Positions 27,701 to 35,925 of a stretch of DNA of 64,000 nucleotides are shown one piece after another. The notes under the pieces were generated by a model that saw only the letters and a list, made by a program, of their open reading frames with translations, made no database searches and had not been told where the DNA came from. Made by a program: the position numbers and the translations under genes. Within the stretch, counting starts at the first letter, position 1, and each line of letters begins with the position of its first letter. Source of the DNA: Chloroflexota bacterium (lineage in GTDB: Bacteria > Chloroflexota > Anaerolineae > Aggregatilineales > Phototrophicaceae); NCBI GenBank assembly GCA_013388745.1, contig JACAER010000042.1:1-64000 (forward strand), in the 5' to 3' direction.

Positions 27701-29344
27701 GGCACCGTGCGCTGCGTGGCCTTCAGCCCGGATGGCACCCGCGCGCTTTCTGGTTCGGAAGACCGCACGCTGATTCTGTGGGATGTGGCGTCGGGCGCGG
27801 CCCTGCAAACGCTGAGCGGCCATACAGATACGGTCAACGCCCTCGCCTTCAGCAGCAGCGGCTTTACCGCGCTTTCAGGGTCGCAGGACGGCAGCGTGAT
27901 TCTGTGGAATCTCAACAGCGGACAGCCGTTGTTTACGCTGCGCGAAACCGACGACAACGAAAACAGCCCGGTGTGGAGTGTAGCTTATGCAGCGGGGGAA
28001 CTGGGTGTCTTCGCGGGAGACGACGACAACGAAGTCGTGCAGTGGAGCTTTGAAACCGGGCAAATCGCGCGGCGCTACCAAGGCCACAGCGCCCGTGTGA
28101 CGCGCATCGCCTTGAGTCCCGACGGCACGCGCATGGCGACAACTGGCGAAGACTCGTCGGTGATTCTCTGGGATGTGGCAACCGGCGCAGTCCTGCATCG
28201 CTTTTTGGGTCACACAGCGGTGATTTATGGGCTGGATTACAGCCCGAACGGCACGCAGTTGCTCTCTGGTTCGTGGGATGGCACGCTGCGGCTGTGGGAC
28301 ATCGACAGCGGCGCGCAAATGACACGCCTGCAAACCAGCACCGAAGTGTTGAGCGTGGCCTACAGCCCCAACGGGACGCTGGCCCTGGCCGGGCTGGAAG
28401 ATGGCAGCCTGCTGCTCTGGGACACGCAAAGCGGGCAGGTAGTGCGGCGCATGACCGGCCACAGTGCGGCAGTCACGGCGCTGGCCTTCAGCCCCGACGG
28501 GACGCTGGCGCTTTCCGGCAGTGAAGACTACGGCGTCATTCTGTGGGATCTGGCCAGCGGGAATCTGCTGTTGCAGATGGGCGGCGCGGCCAGCGCCCAA
28601 GGGCATAGCAACGGTGTGCTGACTGTGGCTTTCCGTCCTGACGGGCAGCAGGCAGTTTCTGGCGGACGCGACAATACCCTCATCATCTGGGATTTGACAA
28701 CCGGAGGTCAGCTAACGCGCTTGTTTGGGCATACCTTCCATGTGACCGGTGCGGCCTATAGCCCCGACGGACGGCAGATCATCTCCAGTTCGCGCGATAA
28801 TCTGTTAATTCTGTGGGACGCGGCCAGCGGCCAGGAGATCCGCCGTTTTGAGGGACACACGGACTGGGCGTTAGGGGTCGCATTCAGTCCCGATGGCCAG
28901 CGAATCGCTTCGTCGGGCGCGGATACCACAGTGATGCTGTGGGACGTGAGCAGCGGCACACGCTTGCAGACCTTCGAGGGACATACCGCGCAGGTCTTCA
29001 GCGTGGCCTATAGCCCCGATGGGCGTTATTTGCTTTCGGCCAGCGGCGACCGCATGGTCATTTTGTGGGATATCGCCAGCGGCAGCGAGTTCCAGCGTTT
29101 CGAAGGGCATGGCAACGATGTGCGCAGCGTGGTGTTCAGCGCCGACGGACGCACGGCGCTTTCCGGTTCGGGCGATGGCAGCGCGCGCCGCTGGCGGATT
29201 CTGACGACCTATGATGAATTGGTATCATGGATCACTGCGAATCGTTATGTGCGCGAACTGACATGCCAGGAACGCGAACGCTTCGCTGTGCCGCCGCTGT
29301 GCGCGACACCGACACCGGCGGTGAACCCGGAAAGCAGCGCCTAA
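24728..29344 (+). CDS. Ser/Thr kinase - nSTAND NTPase - WD40 signalling protein
   Basis: A 1538-residue protein in three blocks. A Hanks-type kinase (1 to about 280) has the glycine loop GAGGFG at 19-24, K41, HRDLKPDN from 132 and DFG at 152-154, all intact. A conflict-type STAND NTPase (about 315-770) opens with NPYKGLRAFEEAD and has Walker A GPSGSGKSS near 361. A membrane helix (about 790-808) precedes fourteen WD40 repeats from about 900 to 1500, enough for two seven-bladed propellers. The kinase and NTPase would be cytoplasmic and the propellers outside. The ATG at 24728 is preferred to a GTG at 24701 because it leads straight into the kinase. The ligand and targets are unknown. Confidence 0.9.
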   Translation: MDDLSGQILRGYELQQLLGAGGFGAVYRAFQPVIGREVAIKVILPQYANQPDFIRRFETEAQLVARLEHPHIVPLYDFWRDPSGAYLVMRSLKGGSLRSLLDSGQLDIKDTLRIVDQIASALYVAHREGVVHRDLKPDNILLDDDRNAYLADFGIAKTVAADQEAARQAAEEEGIVGSPAYIAPEQIMSEPVTAQTDIYSMGVMLYEMVTGRHAFEGSPASTMIMKHLNEPLPTLHAVRADLPEALNQVIQKATAKNPQLRYINAVALALEFRRALTGSAPAESPAGKVPGKLDTMELARLGITEEFMAGDFEGIAQTNPYKGLRAFEEADADDFFGREALTQRLLKHFETEDGRFLAVIGPSGSGKSSVVKAGVLPALRRGAVRGSNDWFVVEMTPGAQPLQELADALLRVAVRPPENLMAALGQSEQGLNRVVQLILPPSANTHADSELVLVIDQFEEVFTQLEDEAARTLFLDNLLTATKARDSRLRVIATLRADFYDRPLLYPTFGELVRQNTEVVLPLTSEELERAISLPAENAGLGLEVGLVTAIVADVSEQPGALPLLQYALTELFERRDGRWLTVEAYKAVGGVSGALAKRADELYAELDEAAKRAAQQMFLRLVTLGEGSEDTRRRARQTELLSLENPAHIQRVIDLFGKYRLLTFDRDPLTRVPTVEVAHEALIRKWGLLRGWLSENREALRLQRRLSAATEEWLTARKDSSFLASGTRLEQFETFGALTTTLALTKEETEYLHASLLRRQQERAEEAARQAKQRAIEAQSRQRLRALLGVMTAAAVVAVLLSLLAFNQSQIANNNAATATIAQGEALLQSNNAATAAAVAQANEQAARALAFVSGAQLALSNNNTDLAILLAREANTANTPTIQTLGTLAQAAYTAGTRRVFVGHEARITSVVFSPDGSLALSGSRSSEIILWDVATGQEIRRLLGHSDWVWDVVFSPDGTRALSAAADGTLILWDVASGAQVRQFVGHNGTVRCVAFSPDGTRALSGSEDRTLILWDVASGAALQTLSGHTDTVNALAFSSSGFTALSGSQDGSVILWNLNSGQPLFTLRETDDNENSPVWSVAYAAGELGVFAGDDDNEVVQWSFETGQIARRYQGHSARVTRIALSPDGTRMATTGEDSSVILWDVATGAVLHRFLGHTAVIYGLDYSPNGTQLLSGSWDGTLRLWDIDSGAQMTRLQTSTEVLSVAYSPNGTLALAGLEDGSLLLWDTQSGQVVRRMTGHSAAVTALAFSPDGTLALSGSEDYGVILWDLASGNLLLQMGGAASAQGHSNGVLTVAFRPDGQQAVSGGRDNTLIIWDLTTGGQLTRLFGHTFHVTGAAYSPDGRQIISSSRDNLLILWDAASGQEIRRFEGHTDWALGVAFSPDGQRIASSGADTTVMLWDVSSGTRLQTFEGHTAQVFSVAYSPDGRYLLSASGDRMVILWDIASGSEFQRFEGHGNDVRSVVFSADGRTALSGSGDGSARRWRILTTYDELVSWITANRYVRELTCQERERFAVPPLCATPTPAVNPESSA

Positions 29345-29380
29345 TAAGAGTGACAGGTGAAGTGAGGAAAACCGAACCGT

Positions 29381-30442
29381 ATGTATATTTTGGGCATTGA
29401 AACATCGTGCGATGAGACAGCGGCGGCCGTAGTGATCGACGGCAAGACCATTGCGTCCAACATCGTCGCATCGCAGATTGATCTGCACGCGCAGTATGGG
29501 GGCGTATTCCCGGAAATGGCCTCGCGCGCGCATGTGGAAGCGATCAGCCCCGTCGTCGAGGAAGCGCTGCGTGACGCGGGCATCGGCTATGAGCACGTGG
29601 ACGCCATCGCCGTCACGCGCGGGCCGGGACTGGTGGGGTCGCTGCTGGTGGGCGTAAATTACGCCAAAGGGCTGGCATTGGCGACAGGCAAGCCGCTGCT
29701 GGGAATCAACCATCTGGAAGGGCATGTATATTCACTATGGCTGACGCAGCCGTTCCGCGAAATCCTGTTTCCCGTGGTGGTCCTGATCGTTTCCGGCGGG
29801 CACAGCGAACTGCTGTTGATGACCGGCCACGGGCAGTATCAACGCCTCGGCGGCACACTGGACGATGCGGCGGGCGAAGCGTTCGACAAAGTGGGGCGGA
29901 TTCTGGGGCTGCCGTTCCCCGGCGGGCCGAATATCGAACGCGCCGCGTCGTTGGGCAACGCGCGCGCCTATAATTTCCCGCGCGCCAAACGCGACGACAG
30001 CTACGATTTCAGCTTTTCCGGGCTGAAAACGGCAGTGCTGCGCGAAAGCACCGTGCCCTCATCGGCGGCGGCACGCCGCGGCGAACGCGGCACAGACCGC
30101 ACCCCGAAACTGCGCACCGATATCTCGGTCAACGATGTAGCAGCCAGTTTTCAGAGCGCGCTGGTTGAAATTCTGGTCGAAAAGGCGACGCGCGCAGCCA
30201 AAGCCTATCAGGCGACCGAAGTGCTGATGGCCGGCGGCGTCAGCGCCAACAGTCTGCTGCGGCAGATGATGCGCAGCGCCAGCGAGCTGCCTGTGCGCTA
30301 TCCGCCGCTGAATCTCTGCACCGATAACGCGGCGATGATCGCGGCGGCGGGTTATTTCCGCTACAACGCCGGGCTGCGCGATGATTTGTCGCTCGACGTG
30401 GCGGCGATGTGGCCGCTGACAAGCGCAAGCTACGACCGCTAG
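29381..30442 (+). CDS. tsaD: tRNA N6-threonylcarbamoyladenosine transferase TsaD
   Basis: With TsaB and TsaE it moves threonylcarbamoyl from the adenylate to A37 of ANN-reading tRNAs. The protein starts MYILGIETSCDETAAA, has the metal-binding pair H111 and H115 in HLEGH, and contains the ATP-site sequences SGGHSEL and DDAAGEAFDKVG. The length of 353 residues is standard. It follows the kinase-WD40 gene by 36 bases and is closed by a terminator. tsaB and tsaE are not in the window. Confidence 0.95.
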   Translation: MYILGIETSCDETAAAVVIDGKTIASNIVASQIDLHAQYGGVFPEMASRAHVEAISPVVEEALRDAGIGYEHVDAIAVTRGPGLVGSLLVGVNYAKGLALATGKPLLGINHLEGHVYSLWLTQPFREILFPVVVLIVSGGHSELLLMTGHGQYQRLGGTLDDAAGEAFDKVGRILGLPFPGGPNIERAASLGNARAYNFPRAKRDDSYDFSFSGLKTAVLRESTVPSSAAARRGERGTDRTPKLRTDISVNDVAASFQSALVEILVEKATRAAKAYQATEVLMAGGVSANSLLRQMMRSASELPVRYPPLNLCTDNAAMIAAAGYFRYNAGLRDDLSLDVAAMWPLTSASYDR

Positions 30443-30470
30443 CGGCTGCCCCTGTTCACTTTTCACTAGA

Positions 30471-30509
30471 AAACGCCAGCCCCAGAGTCTGTTTTGGCGC
30501 TGGCGTTTT
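30471..30509 (+). terminator. Rho-independent terminator after tsaD
   Basis: AAACGCCAGC (30471-30480) and its complement at 30499-30508 form a 10-bp stem followed by T residues, 30 bases after the tsaD stop. Confidence 0.8.
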
Positions 30510-30643
30510 GATTCTTGAGAGAAAACTAAAATTGTATATTGATACAAAGTTGAAACAGCATAAAATCTCAATGGTTATATCAACTTTTTATCAATTATTA
30601 TAACCCCTAGATGTCGTGATGCATTTCACAGAAGAAAGCGCCT

Positions 30644-31171
30644 ATGGGCACCCTCTACAAGCATTTTCTCCCGACACTGGTTTGCCTTATTATGATCGGC
30701 CTGCTGCTGAGTTTGCTGCCAGCAGCGCAGGCCACCGACAGCATCACGCTGAGCATCCCGGCGATCAACGTCAACACCCCTATCGTCACCGTGTATATCG
30801 CGCGCCTGCCCGAAGGCCGGACGTGGGATGTGCGGCGGCTGGGGAACAGCGTCGGGCGTTTAGATGGGACAGGGAATTTCGGACAGATGGGTAATACGGT
30901 CTTGGCGGGTCACAGTGAAACCCCGAATCGCAGCGCAAGCATCTTCTACAATCTGGGTAATTTGCAGGTGGGCGATCCGATTATGGTGAATGTCAACGGC
31001 ACACAATATCACTACAGTGTGAACAGTGTCCAGCGCGTGCCGATTACTGATCTGAGCGTGCTGTATCCCTCGTCGGACGAACGCTTGACGCTGATGACGT
31101 GCGACCCGGCGTCGTACAGCGGTGGCAGCTACACCCAGCGTATCATCGTGACGGCGCTGCGCAGCGCATAA
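30644..31171 (+). CDS. Sortase-family transpeptidase, copy 1
   Basis: A 175-residue cysteine transpeptidase with an N-terminal signal or anchor segment (about 8-30). The catalytic His is in VLAGHSE, the catalytic Cys in LMTCDP and the Arg near the end in QRIIVTALR, so the triad is complete. I cannot assign a sortase class with confidence. It shares long stretches, including WDVRRLG and MGNTVLAGHSE, with the gene 236 bases downstream. Neither an LPXTG-type substrate nor a pilin gene is seen nearby. A terminator separates the two copies. Confidence 0.85.
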   Translation: MGTLYKHFLPTLVCLIMIGLLLSLLPAAQATDSITLSIPAINVNTPIVTVYIARLPEGRTWDVRRLGNSVGRLDGTGNFGQMGNTVLAGHSETPNRSASIFYNLGNLQVGDPIMVNVNGTQYHYSVNSVQRVPITDLSVLYPSSDERLTLMTCDPASYSGGSYTQRIIVTALRSA

Positions 31172-31231
31172 GACCGCGCTCCGCTTTCGACAATTGGCGC
31201 TGCGCCAAGACGCGGAATTCGGACAGGGAGC

Positions 31232-31258
31232 GGGCGGTGAAAAAGACCGCCCTTTTTT
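31232..31258 (+). terminator. Rho-independent terminator between the two sortase genes
   Basis: GGGCGGT (31232-31238) and ACCGCCC (31246-31252) enclose GAAAAAG and are followed by TTTTTT. The two sortase genes are therefore separate transcription units; 31259-31407 must hold the promoter of the second, but no clear boxes were seen. Confidence 0.9.
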
Positions 31259-31407
31259 GCTTCCAGCGTTGAGATTGTATTGGGGCAGCGCTAGAAGACT
31301 GTAACGCAACCAACTTATAACGAACATCTGTACGAAACCTAACGACATCCTTGAGACAAATTCAATATGCTTAATACAAGACCTTTTTCGCAGCGGAGAA
31401 ACACACA

Positions 31408-31941
31408 ATGCGTAAAAAATCATGGATGTTACGGTTGACAGCAGTCTTGCTTGTGCTGCTGCTGGCCCTGCTGCAACTGCCCGCCGCCGGCGCTGGTTCG
31501 GGAATCACGTTGAGCATTCCGGCGCTGGGCATTGATACGCAGGTCGTGACTGTGCGGCTGGCGGTCTTCGCCGATGGCGCGGTGACATGGGATGTGCGGC
31601 GTCTGGGTTGGAACGCCGGGCGGTTGGACGGCACGGCCAATATCGGCGAAATGGGCAATACCGTGTTGGCCGGTCACAGCGAACTTTCGCGGCGGCGGCA
31701 GGGGATTTTTTATCATCTGGGTAGTGTGCCGATAGGCAGCGAAATCCTGATTAATGTGAATGGCATAGACTATCGCTATTCGGTAGTCGGCATCCAAAAT
31801 GTGGATATTTGGGATATGAGCGTAGTATCCCCCACGGGCGATGAACGAATTACACTCATTACCTGCGATCCGTCGTCCTATAACGCGGCGACAGGCGGTT
31901 ATGATCGCCGCCTGGCAGTGATCGCCGCGCGCGTTGGCTAA
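31408..31941 (+). CDS. Sortase-family transpeptidase, copy 2
   Basis: A 177-residue paralogue of the preceding sortase, with signal/anchor residues 8-29, the His in VLAGHSE, the Cys in LITCDP and the Arg in YDRRLAVIAARVG. The two copies differ most in the region before the His (RLAVFADG against YIARLPEG) and around the loop that follows it, which usually shapes substrate choice, so they may act on different substrates. The AGCGGAGA site 14-20 bases upstream of ATG is distant but the only one in view. Confidence 0.85.
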   Translation: MRKKSWMLRLTAVLLVLLLALLQLPAAGAGSGITLSIPALGIDTQVVTVRLAVFADGAVTWDVRRLGWNAGRLDGTANIGEMGNTVLAGHSELSRRRQGIFYHLGSVPIGSEILINVNGIDYRYSVVGIQNVDIWDMSVVSPTGDERITLITCDPSSYNAATGGYDRRLAVIAARVG

Positions 31942-31995
31942 GCATCCCCCTCCGAATGATTTGACAGCAAACTAAAGGTCGCTAGACTCAACCTT

Positions 31996-33726
31996 ATGCG
32001 AACACTTCTGGCGACCTTACGTGATATGGATCCCGCGCTGCTGCCCATTTTGGCCGCGCGTTGGGGGGTTGATGTGCGTCTGATGGACAGCAGCGCAATG
32101 ATCGCGGCGCTGAACCAGGCCATGCTGGAATCTGAACGTGCGGCGCGTATCTGGGATGGGCTGGACAACGATCAGCGCGGGCGGTTGCAACTGCTGTTGA
32201 GTTCCGGCGGCAAGATGCCGAGCGTCAAATTCGCGCTGTTGAGCGGCGAAATCCGTAAGATGGGCGCGGCGCGTGTAGAACGCGAGCGCCCGCACGAACG
32301 CCCGGCCAGCATCGCCGAAGCCCTGTACTATCGCGGCTTGATCGCGCATACGTTTGAGCAGGGCGAAGCCGGGCTGCGTCCGGTGATTTACGTGCCCGAT
32401 GATCTGGCGCAGGTCCTGCCGCTGCACAAAACGTCATACAGCAACCTGGAAGACGACGAAGACGACACCGTGATACAGGGGCTAGAGAGCGGCAAACCGG
32501 TAGTGTCGCCGCTCAACAATGTGCCCAACGCGCGCCAGGCCGACACCACGATTGTCGATGACATGACAACCCTGCTCGCCTATTTGCAGGTGCGCGGAGC
32601 GGGAATCGAAGATGAAACCCTGGCGCGCGCCGATCGTGATGCGCTGGCGGTGCATCTGCTGACACGCGGCGAGGCACGGATGGCGTTTTTGCTCGGCGTG
32701 GGGCTAAGCGCAGAATTGATCGAAATTCAGGGGGGGCGCGCGTTCCCCAAACGTGCCGAAGCCCGGCGCTGGCTGGCGGAAAAACGCGCGGAACAGCTCA
32801 AGATACTGGCCTATGCCTGGCGCGGCAGCACCCTGTACCGCGATTTGTGGCATGTCGATGGGCTGTACCCGGAATCTTCTGAAGCCGGCGGCATGGCCTC
32901 CTATGATCCGGCGGATGCGCGCCAGGCCGTCATCAACCTGCTGGCGGATTTAGCGCCGCGCCAGGCCTGGTGGCCGCTGGAAGAATTTATCAGCGCGGTC
33001 AAGGACGAAAATGCCGATTTCCAGCGCAGCGATTACGACAGTTGGTACGTGCGCAACGACGATAACGAATATTTGCGCGGCTTCGAAAGCTGGGAGGCGG
33101 TCGAAGGCGCGCTGCTGGAATTCTACATCACTGGGCCGATGCACTGGCTGGGGTTGACCGATCTGGGCGACGATGCCGCGCGCCTGACAGCCTATGGGCG
33201 CGCCTTTGTTTTGGGCGCGCAGTGGCCGACTCCCGCCGAGCAAGAGGAAAAAGTGATCGTACAGCCGGACGGCACACTGCTGATTTCGCGCAAGGTAACG
33301 CGCATTGATCGCTTTCAGGCGGCGCGCTTCACCACCTGGGGCGCGATCAGCGGCGACAAGTATGTGTATAAACTGGACAACGCCGGCTTACAGCAGGCGG
33401 TTAAACAGGGCATCGAGATCAGCCATATCAGCAGTTTTTTGACGCGCGCGCTGGATAACGCGCCGCTGCCGCCCAACATCGCGCGGTTTTTAGAAAAAGG
33501 CGGCGCCCGGCCACCCGCCACGCAAAGTGTGAGCGTAGCGCGCGCGCTGGTGCTGCGCTGTACCGCGCCGGAAACGCTGGACTTTATTCTCGACACGCCG
33601 GCGCTGCGGCGTTATATGGGGGCGCGCCTGGGACCGATGGCGGCGATTGTGCGCGCGGGCGAATGGGAAGCGCTCAAAGATGCGCTGGCCGAGCGCGGAA
33701 TCGCAGCCGAGATGCTGGGCGAATAG
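31996..33726 (+). CDS. Stand-alone Helicase_C_3 / XPB-Ssl2 N-terminal-like protein
   Basis: A 576-residue cytoplasmic protein without Walker motifs. Its first part has VIYVPDDLAQVLP, and its last 200 residues have VIVQPDGTLLISRK, LQQAVKQGIEISHI and APLPPNIARFLEKGG, the layout of the domain found in front of bacterial XPB helicases. Chloroflexota and Actinomycetota often have it as a separate protein. It may act with an XPB-type helicase encoded elsewhere, in repair or transcription. The start codon has no clear ribosome site, so the exact N-terminus is uncertain. Confidence 0.65.
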   Translation: MRTLLATLRDMDPALLPILAARWGVDVRLMDSSAMIAALNQAMLESERAARIWDGLDNDQRGRLQLLLSSGGKMPSVKFALLSGEIRKMGAARVERERPHERPASIAEALYYRGLIAHTFEQGEAGLRPVIYVPDDLAQVLPLHKTSYSNLEDDEDDTVIQGLESGKPVVSPLNNVPNARQADTTIVDDMTTLLAYLQVRGAGIEDETLARADRDALAVHLLTRGEARMAFLLGVGLSAELIEIQGGRAFPKRAEARRWLAEKRAEQLKILAYAWRGSTLYRDLWHVDGLYPESSEAGGMASYDPADARQAVINLLADLAPRQAWWPLEEFISAVKDENADFQRSDYDSWYVRNDDNEYLRGFESWEAVEGALLEFYITGPMHWLGLTDLGDDAARLTAYGRAFVLGAQWPTPAEQEEKVIVQPDGTLLISRKVTRIDRFQAARFTTWGAISGDKYVYKLDNAGLQQAVKQGIEISHISSFLTRALDNAPLPPNIARFLEKGGARPPATQSVSVARALVLRCTAPETLDFILDTPALRRYMGARLGPMAAIVRAGEWEALKDALAERGIAAEMLGE

Positions 33727-33755
33727 TCGCCCGTTTTGAGCGCAAAATACAGCCT

Positions 33756-34385
33756 TCAGACCGCCAGCCGCGCTTCGAGTTTTTCTAGCAGCGTTGCGAA
33801 AATGGCGTCGATGCTGCCCAGCGCATCCAGCCGCAGCCAGCGTTTCGGCTCAGCGCTGTACAGGTGGCGGTAGCCATCATACACACGCTTATAGAACTGC
33901 GATTCCATATCATCCAGGCGATTCCACTCCTCACCAAAGAGCGAGGCCTGACGTTTGCGGCGCAGCGCGTCCTGCGGCGTGATGTCGAAGTAAAACGTCA
34001 TATCCGGGCGCAGGTGGCCTGTAGCAAAATCGAGTATGACTTTAAGTGTGTCGAGGGGCAGGCCATGCCCGTAGCCCTGATAGGCCAGTGTTGAATCGGT
34101 ATAGCGGTCACAAATAACGATGCCACCGCGACGCAGATGCGGACGCAGCACCTCTTCGACCAACTGCGCGCGCGAGGCACAAAACAGCAGCAGCTCGGTG
34201 CGCGGATGCATGGCATCTTCGCTCGACTTTTTAAGCAGCACCTCGCGAATCTGATCGCCAATGAACGTGCCGCCGGGTTCGCGCGTCAGCAGCACATCGT
34301 GTCCCTGTGCGCGCAGATGCGCGGCCAGCCGCTGCGCCTGCGTGGTCTTGCCGCTGCCATCGATGCCCTCAAAGGTGATAAACAT
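33756..34385 (-). CDS. tmk: Thymidylate kinase
   Basis: Phosphorylates dTMP to dTDP. The protein starts MFITFEGIDGSGKTTQA with the P-loop, has the DR motif in VICDRYTDSTLAYQG and the lid region around DALRRKRQ. The ATG at 34385 is the family start; the frame continues to 34427 without a reason to extend. The length of 209 residues is normal. It lies downstream of the second Ser/Thr kinase gene on the same strand, 60 bases away. Confidence 0.93.
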   Translation of the reverse strand: MFITFEGIDGSGKTTQAQRLAAHLRAQGHDVLLTREPGGTFIGDQIREVLLKKSSEDAMHPRTELLLFCASRAQLVEEVLRPHLRRGGIVICDRYTDSTLAYQGYGHGLPLDTLKVILDFATGHLRPDMTFYFDITPQDALRRKRQASLFGEEWNRLDDMESQFYKRVYDGYRHLYSAEPKRWLRLDALGSIDAIFATLLEKLEARLAV

Positions 34386-34445
34386 GTGCTGTACCCTTCT
34401 TTGCTCCCCACAGGCAGTATCGCCCACGACACCCAGCGGCGCAAC

Positions 34446-35858
34446 TCAGCCCAGGGCGCTAAACACGGCGATATACAGCGGAATGAGACAGGCGACAGCC
34501 ATAAACGCCAGCAGCGCCAGCGCGATAGTCACCGCATCCAGCACATTGCCGGGCGCGCTTTCACGTTCACCCTGATAGGGCGAACGGTTGTAGTAACCGC
34601 TGTCGGCAGGGGTTTGCGGGGGCGGCGGGCTGTTATAAAGCGGTGCGCCGGCCTGCTGCGGCTGATTCCACTGCGGATAGGCGGCATTCTGCGCGCTATA
34701 TGGGTTCTGCCCGGCCGGCGGCGGCGCGGGCGGACGCTGACCACCATACGACGGCGGCGGCGGCGCTTCGGGTGCGACGCTGTAACGCTGCGTGGGCATA
34801 GACTGCGGCAGCGGCGGCGGCACAGCCTGGGGATTATACGGCGAAACGGGTGTCGGCGGCAGATTGACCGGCGACTGACGCGGCTGCGTCGGCGTGCCCA
34901 TCAGCGGCGGCGGGGTGGCCGCGCCGGGCGGTGTGCTTTGTGGCAGCGTTTGCGGCGGCACGGGCAGATTAGGACTCTGGGTCGGCGCAGAGGGCGGCAG
35001 CACAATCGCTGGATTAGGCGCGGTTTCCTGGCGTCCGCGTTCTTTGTAGCTTTGCAGAATATGCCCCAACTGGTCGGCCATGCGGTAGCGCTGGTTGGGG
35101 TCTTTACTCATAACTTTTTCGACAATGCGCGCCAGGTTTTCGGGCACATTGGGGTTAAATTCGGTCGCCAGCGGAATGCGTTCGCGGATATGCGCCAGCG
35201 CTAATTCCTGCTGCGTCTGCCCCATATACGGCAAACGCCCGGTCAGCATCTCAAAAATCACGATGCCGATGGCATAAACATCAGCGGCGGGGTTGGGCTT
35301 TTCGCCGCGCGCCTGTTCGGGAGCGAAGTAGTGCGGGCTGCCCCAGACCACATCCTGGCGCTGGCCAGGATGCGTGTCGCTGAAAGCTTGCGCGATGCCG
35401 AAATCGGTGATTTTGACCACATCTTCTTTGGTAACCAGCACATTTTGCGGCTTGATGTCGGCGTGGACGAGGCCGGCGCGGTGGGCGAAGCCGATGCCGG
35501 CGCAAATTTGAATGCCCAGATTCAGGACGCGATCAATGGACAGCGCGCCGTAGGTTTTGATGACTTCTTTGAGATTCTGGCCTTCCACAAATTCCATGAT
35601 GATGTAGTAGGCCTGGCCTTCGCTGCCGAAGTCGTGGACGGTGACGATGTTAGGATGCGACAAATTGGCGACACTGCGCGCTTCTTCGCGGAAGCGATCG
35701 AGAAAGGCGCGATCCTGTGTCAGGCTGGGACGCAGCACTTTGACGGCCACCGTGCGGCCCAGTGCCAGATCAACGGCTTTGTAGATGACAGCCATCCCGC
35801 CCGCACCCTGTTGGGCAATCAGGCGATAACGTCCATTAAGCAGAGTGTCGTTCGACAT
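34446..35858 (-). CDS. Ser/Thr protein kinase with Pro-rich linker and C-terminal membrane segment
   Basis: A 470-residue PknB-like kinase. The glycine loop GAGGMA is at about 18-23, the lysine at K40, and DFGIAQ and the APEQ site are intact. The catalytic loop reads HADIKPQN, so Ala replaces the Arg of HRD; such kinases usually do not depend on activation-loop phosphorylation. Residues 285-430 are a disordered Pro/Gln/Tyr-rich linker and the last 35 residues form one or two membrane segments, so the kinase faces the cytoplasm from a C-terminal anchor. No extracellular sensor domain follows. GAGGA lies nine bases before the ATG at 35858. Confidence 0.9.
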   Translation of the reverse strand: MSNDTLLNGRYRLIAQQGAGGMAVIYKAVDLALGRTVAVKVLRPSLTQDRAFLDRFREEARSVANLSHPNIVTVHDFGSEGQAYYIIMEFVEGQNLKEVIKTYGALSIDRVLNLGIQICAGIGFAHRAGLVHADIKPQNVLVTKEDVVKITDFGIAQAFSDTHPGQRQDVVWGSPHYFAPEQARGEKPNPAADVYAIGIVIFEMLTGRLPYMGQTQQELALAHIRERIPLATEFNPNVPENLARIVEKVMSKDPNQRYRMADQLGHILQSYKERGRQETAPNPAIVLPPSAPTQSPNLPVPPQTLPQSTPPGAATPPPLMGTPTQPRQSPVNLPPTPVSPYNPQAVPPPLPQSMPTQRYSVAPEAPPPPSYGGQRPPAPPPAGQNPYSAQNAAYPQWNQPQQAGAPLYNSPPPPQTPADSGYYNRSPYQGERESAPGNVLDAVTIALALLAFMAVACLIPLYIAVFSALG

Positions 35859-35925
35859 GCAGCAAGTCCTCACAATTGGCGGCAGCGGCTCACTCCTATG
35901 AGTGTATCTGTCAATTAGGAAACAC

